From: Rhodococcus sp. (in: high G+C Gram-positive bacteria)
GTDB taxonomy: Bacteria; Actinomycetota; Actinomycetes; Mycobacteriales; Mycobacteriaceae
Assembly (NCBI GenBank): GCA_012515885.1
Contig: JAAYXN010000209.1
Coordinates: 1-8,775 of the forward strand
DNA: 8,775 bases
Direction: 5' to 3'
Under the pieces are notes generated by a model. That model worked only from the letters and a program-made list of their open reading frames with translations. It was not told the origin of the DNA and did not search any database. Below are positions 1-6,496 of the stretch, piece by piece. How positions within the stretch are numbered: position 1 is the first letter of the stretch; each line of letters starts with the position of its first letter. A program made the translations under genes and the position numbers.

Positions 1-1568
1 ACCTTCTCGCACCCGGCCAGATCAATTCCGCCACCGCCAACGATGTCGAGGAAAATGAGCCTCGGGAAGAGTGCGGCGTATTCGGTGTTTGGGCACCGGG
101 CGAGGACGTAGCCAAACTCAGCTACTACGGCCTCTACGCCCTCCAGCACCGCGGCCAGGAAGCAGCGGGCATCGCCGTTGCTGACGGCTCCCAAGTGCTG
201 GTGTTCAAGGATCTCGGCCTGGTCAGTCAGGTCTTCGATGAGCAGACGCTCGGCGCAATGCCCGGGCACGTCGCCGTCGGCCACTGCCGTTACTCCACCA
301 CGGGATCGACTACGTGGGAGAACGCGCAACCCATCTTCCGCACCACCGCGGCGGGCACCGGTATCGCGCTCGGTCACAACGGCAACCTCGTCAACACCGC
401 GGAACTCGCGCACCGCGCCCGCGAAGCGGGTCTCGTCGACGACCGTATCCCCGGCGCCACCTCTGACTCCGACGTCGTCGGTGCGCTCCTCGCGCATGCC
501 GCCGCGGACACCAGCGTCGAACAGGCCGCGATGGCTCTGCTGCCGACCCTGCGCGGCGCCTTCTGTTTGACGTTCATGGACGAAAACACCCTCTACGCGG
601 CGCGTGACCCGCACGGAGTGCGCCCACTATGCCTGGGGCGTCTCGATCGCGGCTGGGTAGTTGCCAGCGAGACCGCAGCCCTCGACATCGTCGGTGCCGC
701 GTTCGTCCGCGACATCGAGCCTGGTGAACTACTCGCCATCGACGCGGACGGCGTCCGCTCGTCCCGCTTCGCCAGCCCAGAACCGAAGGGCTGCGTCTTC
801 GAATACGTGTACCTGGCTCGTCCCGACAGCGTCATCGGGGGACGATCAGTGCACTCGACGCGCGTCGACATTGGACGTCGCCTCGCGAAAGAACACCCCA
901 TCGACGCCGACCTCGTCATCCCCGTCCCCGAATCCGGCACGCCTGCCGCAGTCGGGTACGCGCAGGGGTCCGGCTTGCCGTACGGGCAGGGCCTGATGAA
1001 GAACGCGTACGTGGGACGTACCTTCATCCAGCCGTCACAGACCATCCGTCAGCTCGGTATCCGCCTCAAGCTCAACCCGCTGCGTGAAGTCATTCGCGGT
1101 AAGCGGCTCGTGGTGGTCGACGACTCCATCGTCCGCGGCAACACCCAGCGCGCCCTCATCCGCATGCTGCGTGAAGCCGGCGCCCTCGAAATCCACGTCC
1201 GCATCGCGTCCCCGCCGGTCAAGTGGCCCTGCTTCTACGGCATCGACTTCGCGTCCCCCGCGGAACTCATCGCCAACGGCGCGGGCGGCACCGTCGACGG
1301 CCAACCCGACTTCGACGAGATGGTTGAAGGTGTGCGCCGATCCATTGGTGCCGACTCCCTCGGATACATCTCCATCGACGGCATGATCGGCGCCACCGAA
1401 CAGCCCTCATCACGGCTGTGCGCGGCCTGCTTCGACGGCGAATACCCCATCGAACTCCCCGCCGATTCCTCCATGGGCAAAAACGTCCTCGAAGGAATGC
1501 TGGAGAGCGCCGCAGGCAGCACCGCCTCACACGACAACGACAACGTAGACGCACTCAGCCGCCCATAA
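1..1568 (+). CDS. purF: Amidophosphoribosyltransferase PurF (5' end beyond window)
   Basis: This enzyme catalyses the first committed step of purine synthesis: PRPP plus glutamine gives 5-phosphoribosylamine, in the cytoplasm. The open frame enters from the left edge with its first whole codon at position 3, and no start codon is visible before the conserved region. 521 residues are readable, so little is missing (about 525 is usual for relatives, from memory). The N-terminal Ntn glutamine amidotransferase domain begins at EECGVFG; the Cys at 72-74 would be the nucleophile exposed by propeptide removal, and LQHRGQEAAG follows. The C-terminal phosphoribosyltransferase domain has the PRPP loop VVVDDSIVRGNT at 1110-1145. 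Four cysteines match the [4Fe-4S] ligands of the B. subtilis-type enzyme: KGC (792-794), PCFYG (1230-1232) and the CxxC pair at 1419-1421 and 1428-1430. It ends in TAA. purM follows on the same strand after 130 nt. Confidence 0.98.
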   Translation, partial: LLAPGQINSATANDVEENEPREECGVFGVWAPGEDVAKLSYYGLYALQHRGQEAAGIAVADGSQVLVFKDLGLVSQVFDEQTLGAMPGHVAVGHCRYSTTGSTTWENAQPIFRTTAAGTGIALGHNGNLVNTAELAHRAREAGLVDDRIPGATSDSDVVGALLAHAAADTSVEQAAMALLPTLRGAFCLTFMDENTLYAARDPHGVRPLCLGRLDRGWVVASETAALDIVGAAFVRDIEPGELLAIDADGVRSSRFASPEPKGCVFEYVYLARPDSVIGGRSVHSTRVDIGRRLAKEHPIDADLVIPVPESGTPAAVGYAQGSGLPYGQGLMKNAYVGRTFIQPSQTIRQLGIRLKLNPLREVIRGKRLVVVDDSIVRGNTQRALIRMLREAGALEIHVRIASPPVKWPCFYGIDFASPAELIANGAGGTVDGQPDFDEMVEGVRRSIGADSLGYISIDGMIGATEQPSSRLCAACFDGEYPIELPADSSMGKNVLEGMLESAAGSTASHDNDNVDALSRP

Positions 1569-1626
1569 ATCGGCCCCCGTCAGGCCACTAGCAGGCCGGT
1601 CAGGCGCGGTCCGGTACCGTTAGAGC

Positions 1627-1647
1627 GCAATCGGACCTTGCGATTGC
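1627..1647. other. Small hairpin between purF and purM
   Basis: A perfect 7-bp inverted repeat, GCAATCG and CGATTGC, encloses a 7-nt loop. It lies about 60 nt after the purF stop and about 50 nt before purM. No T-run follows, so it is a weak terminator candidate. It could be an mRNA stability or attenuation element, or chance. The rest of the 130-nt gap shows no clear promoter. Confidence 0.3.
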
Positions 1648-1698
1648 ACGCCAAGCATCACAATCCGACAAGCAAGACAAGGCTGGAGTACACACCCC

Positions 1699-2775
1699 AT
1701 GACCGACGATCCGACAACCCCCGGCGCCTCCTATGCAGCGGCAGGGGTCGATATTGAAGCCGGAGATCGGGCTGTCGAACTCTTCGCCCCGCTTGCTAAG
1801 CGCGCTAGCCGACCCGAGGTGTACGGCGGTCTGGGCGGCTTCGCTGGACTGTTCAAGCTCAAAGGCGACTACAAAGAGCCTGTCCTCGCGGCTTCCACGG
1901 ATGGCGTCGGAACCAAGCTCGCTGTTGCCCAGGCACTCGACAAGCACGACACCGTCGGCCTGGACCTCGTAGCGATGGTCGTGGACGACCTCGTGGTGTG
2001 CGGTGCTGAGCCACTGTTCTTGCAGGACTACATCGCTGTTGGCCGCGTCATCCCCGAACGTGTCGCTGAGATCGTCGGCGGTATCGCTGAGGGTTGTGTC
2101 CAAGCTGGCTGTGCCCTCCTCGGCGGCGAGACCGCTGAGCACCCCGGCGTCATGGCTGACGGCGACTACGACCTTTCCGCAACCGGTGTCGGTGTTGTCG
2201 AAGCAGACGCTGTGCTGGGCCCGGACCGTGTTCGCCCCGGTGACGTCGTCATCGCGATGGGTTCGTCGGGTCTGCACTCGAACGGCTACTCACTCGCCCG
2301 CAAGGTCCTTCTGGAAATCGATCACATGAGCTTGACCGCTCACGTCGACGAGTTCGGACGCACCCTCGGTGAGGAACTCCTTGAGCCCACCCGTATCTAC
2401 GCCAAGGACTGCTTGGCTCTCGCTGCCGAAACTGATGTGCGCACGTTCTGCCACGTCACCGGTGGCGGTCTGGCCGCAAACCTGGCCCGCGTGATGCCGG
2501 CGGGTCTCGTAGCCGAAATGGATCGCGGCACGTGGAGCCCGGCCCCCATCTTCGGCATGATCGCTCAGCGTGGCCGCGTCGTCCGCGACGAAATGGAGCA
2601 GACATTCAACATGGGCGTCGGCATGGTTGCGATTGTTGCCCCCGAGGACGTCGATCGCGCGTTGGCGGTGCTCACAGCCCGCCACATCGACTGCTGGACG
2701 CTGGGCAGCGTCAAGAAGGCTCAGGATGCCGACGCCACTCGCGCTCTGCTCCTGGGTGATCACCCACGCTTCTGA
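1699..2775 (+). CDS. purM: Phosphoribosylformylglycinamidine cyclo-ligase (AIR synthetase) PurM
   Basis: PurM closes the imidazole ring, turning FGAM and ATP into aminoimidazole ribotide, ADP and phosphate in the purine pathway. The 358-residue product has the normal length and family motifs in order: YAAAGVDIEAGD (about residues 12-23), GGLGGFAGLF, DGVGTK (68-73, nucleotide binding), VDDLVVCGAEPLF (95-107), GGETAEHPG (142-150), GSSGLHSNGYSLAR, HVTGGGLAANL and FNMGVGM. The sequence strongly resembles mycobacterial PurM (from memory), including the C-terminal HPRF. The ATG at 1699 is preceded by GGAG at 1685-1688, 10 nt upstream, which supports this start. It follows purF in the same direction; co-transcription is plausible but not shown. 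Downstream lies a long hairpin (2801-2863) and then a strong terminator (3084-3122). Confidence 0.98.
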   Translation: MTDDPTTPGASYAAAGVDIEAGDRAVELFAPLAKRASRPEVYGGLGGFAGLFKLKGDYKEPVLAASTDGVGTKLAVAQALDKHDTVGLDLVAMVVDDLVVCGAEPLFLQDYIAVGRVIPERVAEIVGGIAEGCVQAGCALLGGETAEHPGVMADGDYDLSATGVGVVEADAVLGPDRVRPGDVVIAMGSSGLHSNGYSLARKVLLEIDHMSLTAHVDEFGRTLGEELLEPTRIYAKDCLALAAETDVRTFCHVTGGGLAANLARVMPAGLVAEMDRGTWSPAPIFGMIAQRGRVVRDEMEQTFNMGVGMVAIVAPEDVDRALAVLTARHIDCWTLGSVKKAQDADATRALLLGDHPRF

Positions 2776-2800
2776 TCGCGGTGTGACCTGCTAGCCCCAC

Positions 2801-2863
2801 CCTGTGGGCACAATGTAACGGTGTATCCGTCTAGCGGAACCGTTGCGGCATTGTGCTCACAGG
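2801..2863 (+). terminator. Long imperfect hairpin after purM, possible terminator or repeat element
   Basis: Starting 25 nt after the purM stop, 2801-2815 pairs with 2849-2863 as a 15-bp stem with one G-T pair. After an internal loop, AACGGT (2817-2822) pairs with ACCGTT (2839-2844), and TCCG (2826-2829) pairs with CGGA (2835-2838) around the loop TCTAG. The whole 63-nt structure could end purM transcription or protect its 3' end. No T-run follows; high-GC actinobacterial terminators often lack one, so this neither supports nor rules it out. Confidence 0.45.
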
Positions 2864-2918
2864 CGGTTGGCGGACGATGTGACGGCGTATCTATCTAACG
2901 GAACCGTTGCGGCATTGT
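2813..2918. repeat. 42-bp imperfect direct repeat, two copies 64 bp apart
   Basis: Copy 1 is 2813-2854 and copy 2 is 2877-2918, with 37 of 42 positions identical. The last 20 positions (2835-2854 and 2899-2918) match exactly. All five differences (repeat positions 5, 10, 16, 17, 22) are transitions. Copy 1 forms the inner part of the long hairpin 2801-2863. In copy 2 several changes weaken that pairing and the outer arms are absent. The family is not recognised. Confidence 0.85.
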
Positions 2919-3005
2919 CCCCGTCAGAGGTGGGGAGTGCGCATGCGGGGAGCGTGCGGGAGTGGAAAGGAATGCAGGAGGGGCAACGGCAGTAGCGGTG
3001 GCCAA

Positions 3006-3084
3006 CCCGTAGGCACGCTTCCATGGACGCCGTACCTGTAGAACAAGCAAACACGTACCGGTAGAACAAGCACCCGTAGACACG
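3006..3084. repeat. Nested short direct repeats upstream of the terminator
   Basis: A 19-nt unit, CGTACCTGTAGAACAAGCA at 3031-3049, recurs at 3054-3072 with one change (T to G at the seventh base), a 23-nt period. They are flanked by a second pair, CCCGTAGGCACG (3006-3017) and CCCGTAGACACG (3073-3084), matching at 11 of 12 bases. Two copies of each are too few for a CRISPR array. Local duplication is the simplest explanation. Confidence 0.7.
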
Positions 3085-3122
3085 TGAATGAGGGAGAGCC
3101 CAGTGGACTCTCCCTCATTCAC
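3084..3122 (+). terminator. Strong intrinsic-type terminator, possibly bidirectional
   Basis: A perfect 15-bp stem pairs GTGAATGAGGGAGAG (3084-3098) with CTCTCCCTCATTCAC (3108-3122). Two more C-G pairs inside, past one C-A mismatch, leave a 3-nt loop. It sits between convergent purM and the DUF3073 gene and can stop transcription from either side. The flanks are AT-richer on the right but have no clear T-run. Confidence 0.8.
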
Positions 3123-3171
3123 ATATGTATCTCACTCACATGTGTATGACCGGTACGACCGCACGTGCCGC

Positions 3172-3190
3172 ACCGACATGGGATGTCGGT
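3172..3190 (-). terminator. Hairpin at the DUF3073 stop codon, likely terminator
   Basis: ACCGACAT (3172-3179) and ATGTCGGT (3183-3190) form a perfect 8-bp stem with a 3-nt loop. On the minus strand the stem starts at the last base of the DUF3073 stop codon. With the hairpin at 3084-3122 it gives two terminators between convergent genes. No T-run follows on the minus strand. Confidence 0.55.
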
Positions 3191-3360
3191 CAGCGGCGCC
3201 AGTCGTCCTCGTCGTCACGCGAGTCTGAGTAGACGTCGTCCCGGTGGGACGAAGAACCGGAGAGCTCACGCTGGAGGCTCTCAAAATCCGTGGTCGGTAC
3301 GCTGTACTTCAACTCACGTGCAACCTTGGTCTGCTTTGCCTTTGCCCGGCCGCGGCCCAT
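3190..3360 (-). CDS. DUF3073 family small protein
   Basis: This is a 56-residue protein of unknown function. The N-terminus, MGRGRAKAKQTKVARELKYS, is very basic and typical of the actinobacterial DUF3073 family (compare Rv0810c of M. tuberculosis, recalled from memory). The middle holds TDFESLQREL, and the tail is acidic, with DDEDDWRR at the end. No membrane segment or signal peptide is present. The basic head suggests nucleic acid or ribosome contact, but this is only inference. The start codon at 3358-3360 is preceded by a GAGGGGG ribosome binding site about 7 nt away. The gene stands alone on the minus strand: it converges with purM and lies 229 nt downstream of the asparaginase gene, past a probable terminator, so it likely has its own promoter in 3361-3514. 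Confidence 0.93.
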   Translation of the reverse strand: MGRGRAKAKQTKVARELKYSVPTTDFESLQRELSGSSSHRDDVYSDSRDDEDDWRR

Positions 3361-3368
3361 GGCTGACC

Positions 3369-3387
3369 CCCTCGCGCTTTCGCGGGG
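3369..3387 (-). promoter_or_regulatory. Hairpin covering the DUF3073 ribosome binding site
   Basis: Read on the minus strand, CCCGCG-AAAG-CGCG-A-GGG folds into a 7-bp stem with a single bulged A. The GAGG core of the ribosome binding site (3370-3373) lies in the 3' arm, 9 nt before the ATG. Folding would hide it from the ribosome, so translation may be controlled by structure. The pairing is seen; the regulatory role is inferred. Confidence 0.4.
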
Positions 3388-3416
3388 CGGCCTGGGGAAT
3401 TTGGCGGCCCCGTATC

Positions 3417-3441
3417 AGTGTGTAAGTTCCTGCCACACACT
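3417..3441 (-). promoter_or_regulatory. Dyad upstream of the DUF3073 gene, possible operator
   Basis: AGTGTGT (3417-3423) and ACACACT (3435-3441) form a perfect 7-bp inverted repeat with an 11-nt spacer, 57 nt upstream of the DUF3073 start. It lies where promoter elements would be expected; TAAAGT just upstream on the minus strand (3439-3444) is a possible -10-like box. No known regulator can be assigned. Confidence 0.3.
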
Positions 3442-3514
3442 TTAGCGTGGAAAAGTCGCTTCCGCTCCCATCCCCCCTCTGCCGCTGTGTCTGGTTGGTC
3501 TCATTGTTGCGGCG

Positions 3515-3534
3515 ACCTGGGAAGATCCCCAGGT
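3515..3534 (-). terminator. Probable terminator of the ygfZ-MOSC-asparaginase unit
   Basis: ACCTGGG (3515-3521) pairs with CCCAGGT (3528-3534) around a 6-nt loop, 56 nt past the asparaginase stop on the minus strand. No T-run follows; a TTTTT tract (3554-3558) precedes the hairpin on that strand. It separates this unit from the DUF3073 gene. Confidence 0.5.
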
Positions 3535-3589
3535 AGAAGCCACCTAAACAGACAAAAAGGGCATTATTTTTCTTCCGGGCTGGATGGAT

Positions 3590-4564
3590 TCAGAGAAGTT
3601 CAGGTACTGCTCGGACAGTCCCAACACGCGCTGTTCCACCGATCACCGGAGTCGATGCGAGTGCCGCTAACCCTTCCGAGCCCTCCGCTTCGATCGCGCC
3701 GAGGCGCTGAAGTACCGCCGCCGCCAACGGCAGTCGCGCACGCTCCGCGCCGTCGTCGACCTTGAACGCAAACGACGTCCCGTCGCTAAGTGCCGCGACG
3801 AGCACCCCTTCAGCGCCGGACTTGGTGAACAATCCCGGCACTGTCGACATCAGTCGAAGGTCGTCTTTACCGCTCCCGGATACAAGGTAGGGATGTTCGC
3901 GCACCGCGTCCGCGACAGCACGTTCAGCGGTTCCCGGTTCGCTACGCACCAAACGGGACACACCCGCGGCCGCCTGAATCAGCGAAAGGGGGATGATCGG
4001 CAGCCCGCAACCGTCGACGCCAAAATCCGGCTCCTCATCCTCGGCGAGATCGCCACGCAGTTCGTCAAACGTGCGCGTGACGGCGACGCCGAGTGGATGG
4101 GTGGGTTCGAGATAGTTGTCGATCGGCCAGTCATTGATGACGCAGGTCGCGAGCATCGCTGCGTGCTTGCCGGAACAGTTCATGTAGATCGGACGCAACG
4201 GTTCGCCATGGGCGAGGACGACGGCGCGGGCCAGTTCATTGGAGGGAAGTGAAGGCGGGCAGAGCAGGTTGGCTTCGGAGAGGCCGTACCGGCGCAGCAG
4301 GCCCTCTACGGCTTCGACATGGACCGGTTCACCTTCATGTGAGGCCGTCGCCAACGTGAGTTCTGCTGTGCTTGCTGGTTCGAACCCGCAGCGCAGCATC
4401 GTCACTGCCTGCCACGGCTTGTTCGCTGAACGCGGGTAGACCGGGGCATGCACCTCGCCGAGCGCCAGCAGCACTGCGCCGTCGGGGTCGAGGACGACCA
4501 GTGAGCCGCGATGAACACACTCGCGGAAACCCGACCGCACTACCTCAACTAGTTCAACGCTCAT
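3590..4564 (-). CDS. L-asparaginase, Asparaginase_II (Rhizobium-type) family
   Basis: This enzyme hydrolyses asparagine to aspartate and ammonia and is probably cytoplasmic, as no signal peptide is seen. The 324-residue product belongs to the Asparaginase_II family typified by R. etli ReAV, unrelated to E. coli AnsA/AnsB. Family motifs are intact: YPRSANKPWQ (Ser46 and Lys49, matching the Ser-x-x-Lys pair), TASHEGEP (Ser75), NCSGKH (Cys130 and Lys133) and DGCGLP (Cys186), the cysteines corresponding to the metal site of ReAV. Lys248 in LFTKSGAEG probably matches a further conserved lysine. The product is about 40 residues shorter than ReAV. The ATG is preceded by AAGGTGAG a few bases upstream, and the MOSC gene ends 29 nt before it, so it is likely the last gene of that transcript. 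Physiological substrate and affinity are unknown. Confidence 0.9.
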   Translation of the reverse strand: MSVELVEVVRSGFRECVHRGSLVVLDPDGAVLLALGEVHAPVYPRSANKPWQAVTMLRCGFEPASTAELTLATASHEGEPVHVEAVEGLLRRYGLSEANLLCPPSLPSNELARAVVLAHGEPLRPIYMNCSGKHAAMLATCVINDWPIDNYLEPTHPLGVAVTRTFDELRGDLAEDEEPDFGVDGCGLPIIPLSLIQAAAGVSRLVRSEPGTAERAVADAVREHPYLVSGSGKDDLRLMSTVPGLFTKSGAEGVLVAALSDGTSFAFKVDDGAERARLPLAAAVLQRLGAIEAEGSEGLAALASTPVIGGTARVGTVRAVPELL

Positions 4565-4593
4565 CGCTCACCTTGCTTGTTGATGGTCGACCG

Positions 4594-5289
4594 TCAGCGT
4601 GCCGCTTGGTCGAGGACATGCGGCGGGGGTACCTGACCCGCCCGCTTCAGATATTTCTCAATATTGCGTGCCGTGCTGGGTGCGAGTTCGGACCCCGTTC
4701 CGGGACGGGTGGCGTCGACGAGCAGGTTGAGACGTTCTACCGTGGTGCCCGAGAAAACTTCGCGGACGGTGACGCCGTGCTCGGGGATGTGTGCCCGGGT
4801 GATGGTGTCGCCGGCGCTGATGGTGCCGGGGTGAATCACCCGTAGATACACGCCGGTATCGCCGCGGGCAGTGAACCGTTTTACCCACTGCGGTTCGCCC
4901 GCCCAGTTCGCGAAGGTCGCGCACGGGGTGCGTGGGGAGGTGACTTCTAGTTCGACGTCGCCGATGCGCCAGCGTTCCCCAATCACTGCGTCTGAGGTGG
5001 GGATGCCGCGGACATGCAGGTTTTCGCCAAACCAGCCGATCGGGAGTTCGCGGCCCAGTTCGTCAGCCCAGCGTCGGGATTCTTCGTCGCTGTATGCGTA
5101 GACGGCCTTGTATGTCCCGCCGTGGTGCGCGACATCGCACACGTAGTCCGCGCCGACGCCGCTGTCGGTAACCGGTACGGGGCCTTCGAGTGGCCGCTTA
5201 TCGATCGCGGTTCGGGGTGTGCGTGGTACACCGCTGTCGCGTTCGGTGTGGACGACGCAGACGGCGAGTAGCTGGCCGCAGTGCTCCAT
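4594..5289 (-). CDS. MOSC domain protein, YiiM-like
   Basis: This is a 231-residue MOSC-domain protein. The domain is shared with the C-terminus of molybdenum cofactor sulfurases. YiiM-type members are linked to Moco-dependent detoxification of N-hydroxylated compounds, but the exact substrate here is unknown. Visible motifs are IDKRPLEGPV (29-38), AHHGGTYKAVYAY (54-66), WFGENL (86-91), IGERWRIG (103-110) and PRTPCATF with the conserved Cys123. No membrane segment or signal peptide is seen. I chose the ATG at 5287-5289 because the family homology starts at about LLAVCVVHTER; the open frame continues 39 codons upstream, but those overlap ygfZ. AAAGGA lies across the ygfZ stop, 12 nt before this ATG. 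The ygfZ stop is 16 nt upstream, so translational coupling is likely. The asparaginase gene follows 29 nt later. Confidence 0.88.
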   Translation of the reverse strand: MEHCGQLLAVCVVHTERDSGVPRTPRTAIDKRPLEGPVPVTDSGVGADYVCDVAHHGGTYKAVYAYSDEESRRWADELGRELPIGWFGENLHVRGIPTSDAVIGERWRIGDVELEVTSPRTPCATFANWAGEPQWVKRFTARGDTGVYLRVIHPGTISAGDTITRAHIPEHGVTVREVFSGTTVERLNLLVDATRPGTGSELAPSTARNIEKYLKRAGQVPPPHVLDQAAR

Positions 5290-5305
5290 GATTGCTCGGG
5301 TTCCT

Positions 5306-6496
5306 TTACTGGCCGCGTAGCTTGTCGATGGCAGCCCGGCCGGCTTGGATGCGGTCGTCGAGCCGCACGGAATCCGGGTCGATGGATGCGGCTGCCGTAC
5401 CGACACTCAGCTCGGTGTCGACGGGGATGGAACGCTTCACGAGCGCCAAGGCGATGGGGCCAAGCTCGTGGTGTTGAACGACTGTGCCGATCCGGCCGAC
5501 CGTGCGGCCGCCCGCGAGAACTGGCTCGCCCGTCTCGGGCAGAGTGTCGGAGCTGCCGTCGAGATGCAGCAGGACCAGGTGGCGAGGTGGCTTACCGAGA
5601 TTGTGGACGCGCGCCACGGTTTCTTGCCCGCGGTAGCAGCCTTTATCGAGGTGGACGGCACCGAATTCGGTGACATCGCCGATCCAGTGGACTTCGTGTG
5701 GGATGGTGCGCACGTCCGTATCGATGCCGAGGCGCGGGCGCAGTGCCTCCACTCGCAGTGCTTCGAACGTCCACATACCTGCGGGGCGGGCTCCGGCAGT
5801 GGTGAGGGCGTCCCACCATGCGCGCAGTGAACGGCGCGGAACGAGGACGTCGAACGAGTCAGCTGTGGGCCAGGGCATCCGCCGGATAAATCCGCCGCCC
5901 GCAAGGGCGGTGGTGGCATAGGGCTCGGTCGGGACGGAGGCAGCTGATTCAAGTGCCGCGGCAGCAGCCGCAATTGTCGCCCCGGCATCCGGGCCGAGGA
6001 TGGACAGCACAGCGAGGCCGTCGTCGCCGAGCGCGTCTTCGTCGGTGATCTCGACCTTGGCCCAAAACACCATCTTGCGGAGGAAGTTCGTGAGGGCAGC
6101 GGCGCGTTCGCGTTCGGTGTCGATCCAGGTGGCGCCGTCGATGTCGGTGAGAACGAAATGTTCTTCGACACGGCCGTTGACGTCGAGGCTGAGGTTTTCG
6201 GCGCTTGTGCCGTCAGCGAGGTTGGTGACGTACTGGCTGGAGATGGTGTGCAACCAGGACAGCCGTTCTGGGCCTTCTAGCTTGAACACCCCGCGGTGGG
6301 AGCGATCGATGACGACAGCTGCGCGCGTCGCGCTGCGTGCTTCGGCGAACGGATCTCCGTAATGCCAAGCGACTCCCGCATCAGCGCTGCCGTCGGGGGC
6401 GGGAACGGAACCCGGGACAGCCAGGAGGGGACTGGGCGCGGGGGTGTTCGCGGCGGTGGAATTTCGGTCGGGGTGTACAGGCTCGTTGTCGACCAC
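5306..6496 (-). CDS. ygfZ: YgfZ/GcvT-domain folate-binding protein
   Basis: YgfZ proteins bind tetrahydrofolate and help assemble or repair certain [4Fe-4S] enzymes in the cytoplasm. The 396-residue product has the signature KGCYRGQE at 285-292, with Cys287 as the conserved cysteine, followed by VARVHNLGKPPRHLV. A folate-binding GcvT-like domain covers about residues 44-300, and a beta-barrel end domain follows (LPETGEPVL, VGRIGTVVQ). The first 40 residues are rich in Pro and Ala and probably disordered. The start is a GTG at 6494-6496, with AGGA 7 nt upstream; ATG codons nearby are out of frame. It corresponds to Rv0811c of M. tuberculosis (recalled). It is the first gene of a minus-strand unit with the MOSC and asparaginase genes, and it is divergent from pabC, a folate gene, which fits its dependence on folate. 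Confidence 0.93.
   Translation of the reverse strand: MVDNEPVHPDRNSTAANTPAPSPLLAVPGSVPAPDGSADAGVAWHYGDPFAEARSATRAAVVIDRSHRGVFKLEGPERLSWLHTISSQYVTNLADGTSAENLSLDVNGRVEEHFVLTDIDGATWIDTERERAAALTNFLRKMVFWAKVEITDEDALGDDGLAVLSILGPDAGATIAAAAAALESAASVPTEPYATTALAGGGFIRRMPWPTADSFDVLVPRRSLRAWWDALTTAGARPAGMWTFEALRVEALRPRLGIDTDVRTIPHEVHWIGDVTEFGAVHLDKGCYRGQETVARVHNLGKPPRHLVLLHLDGSSDTLPETGEPVLAGGRTVGRIGTVVQHHELGPIALALVKRSIPVDTELSVGTAAASIDPDSVRLDDRIQAGRAAIDKLRGQ

Larger units (their letters stand above)
2776..3189. other. Non-coding, repeat-rich region between convergent purM and DUF3073
   Basis: This 414-bp stretch holds no convincing gene. It contains a long imperfect hairpin (2801-2863), two copies of a 42-bp direct repeat (2813-2854, 2877-2918), a G-rich part on + (about 2928-2990), nested short repeats (3006-3084), a 15-bp-stem terminator (3084-3122) and a second hairpin at 3172-3190. 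Between the two terminators, CACATATGTAT (3119-3129) recurs with one change as CACATGTGTAT (about 3137-3147). The open frames here are on the minus strand, start without clear ribosome binding sites and match nothing I recognise. Confidence 0.75.

Noticed and set aside
1600..2277. 225-residue minus-strand open frame opposite purM
   Set aside because: It is antisense to strongly conserved purM codons and shows no family motifs.
2928..2990. G-rich plus strand as a G-quadruplex
   Set aside because: G-runs are uneven with loops of 7, 11 and more bases, so a stable quadruplex is not well supported.
2857..3069. Minus-strand open frame of 70 residues with several cysteines in the purM-DUF3073 gap
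   Set aside because: It overlaps repeats, has no clear ribosome binding site and no recognisable family; likely chance in a stop-poor GC-rich stretch.
3031..3072. CRISPR-like repeat pair
   Set aside because: Only two copies with a 4-nt gap, so no room for spacers and no cas genes.
5290..5406. Upstream start for the MOSC gene adding 39 residues
   Set aside because: The extra codons overlap the end of ygfZ and have no MOSC homology; the ATG at 5287-5289 matches the family start.
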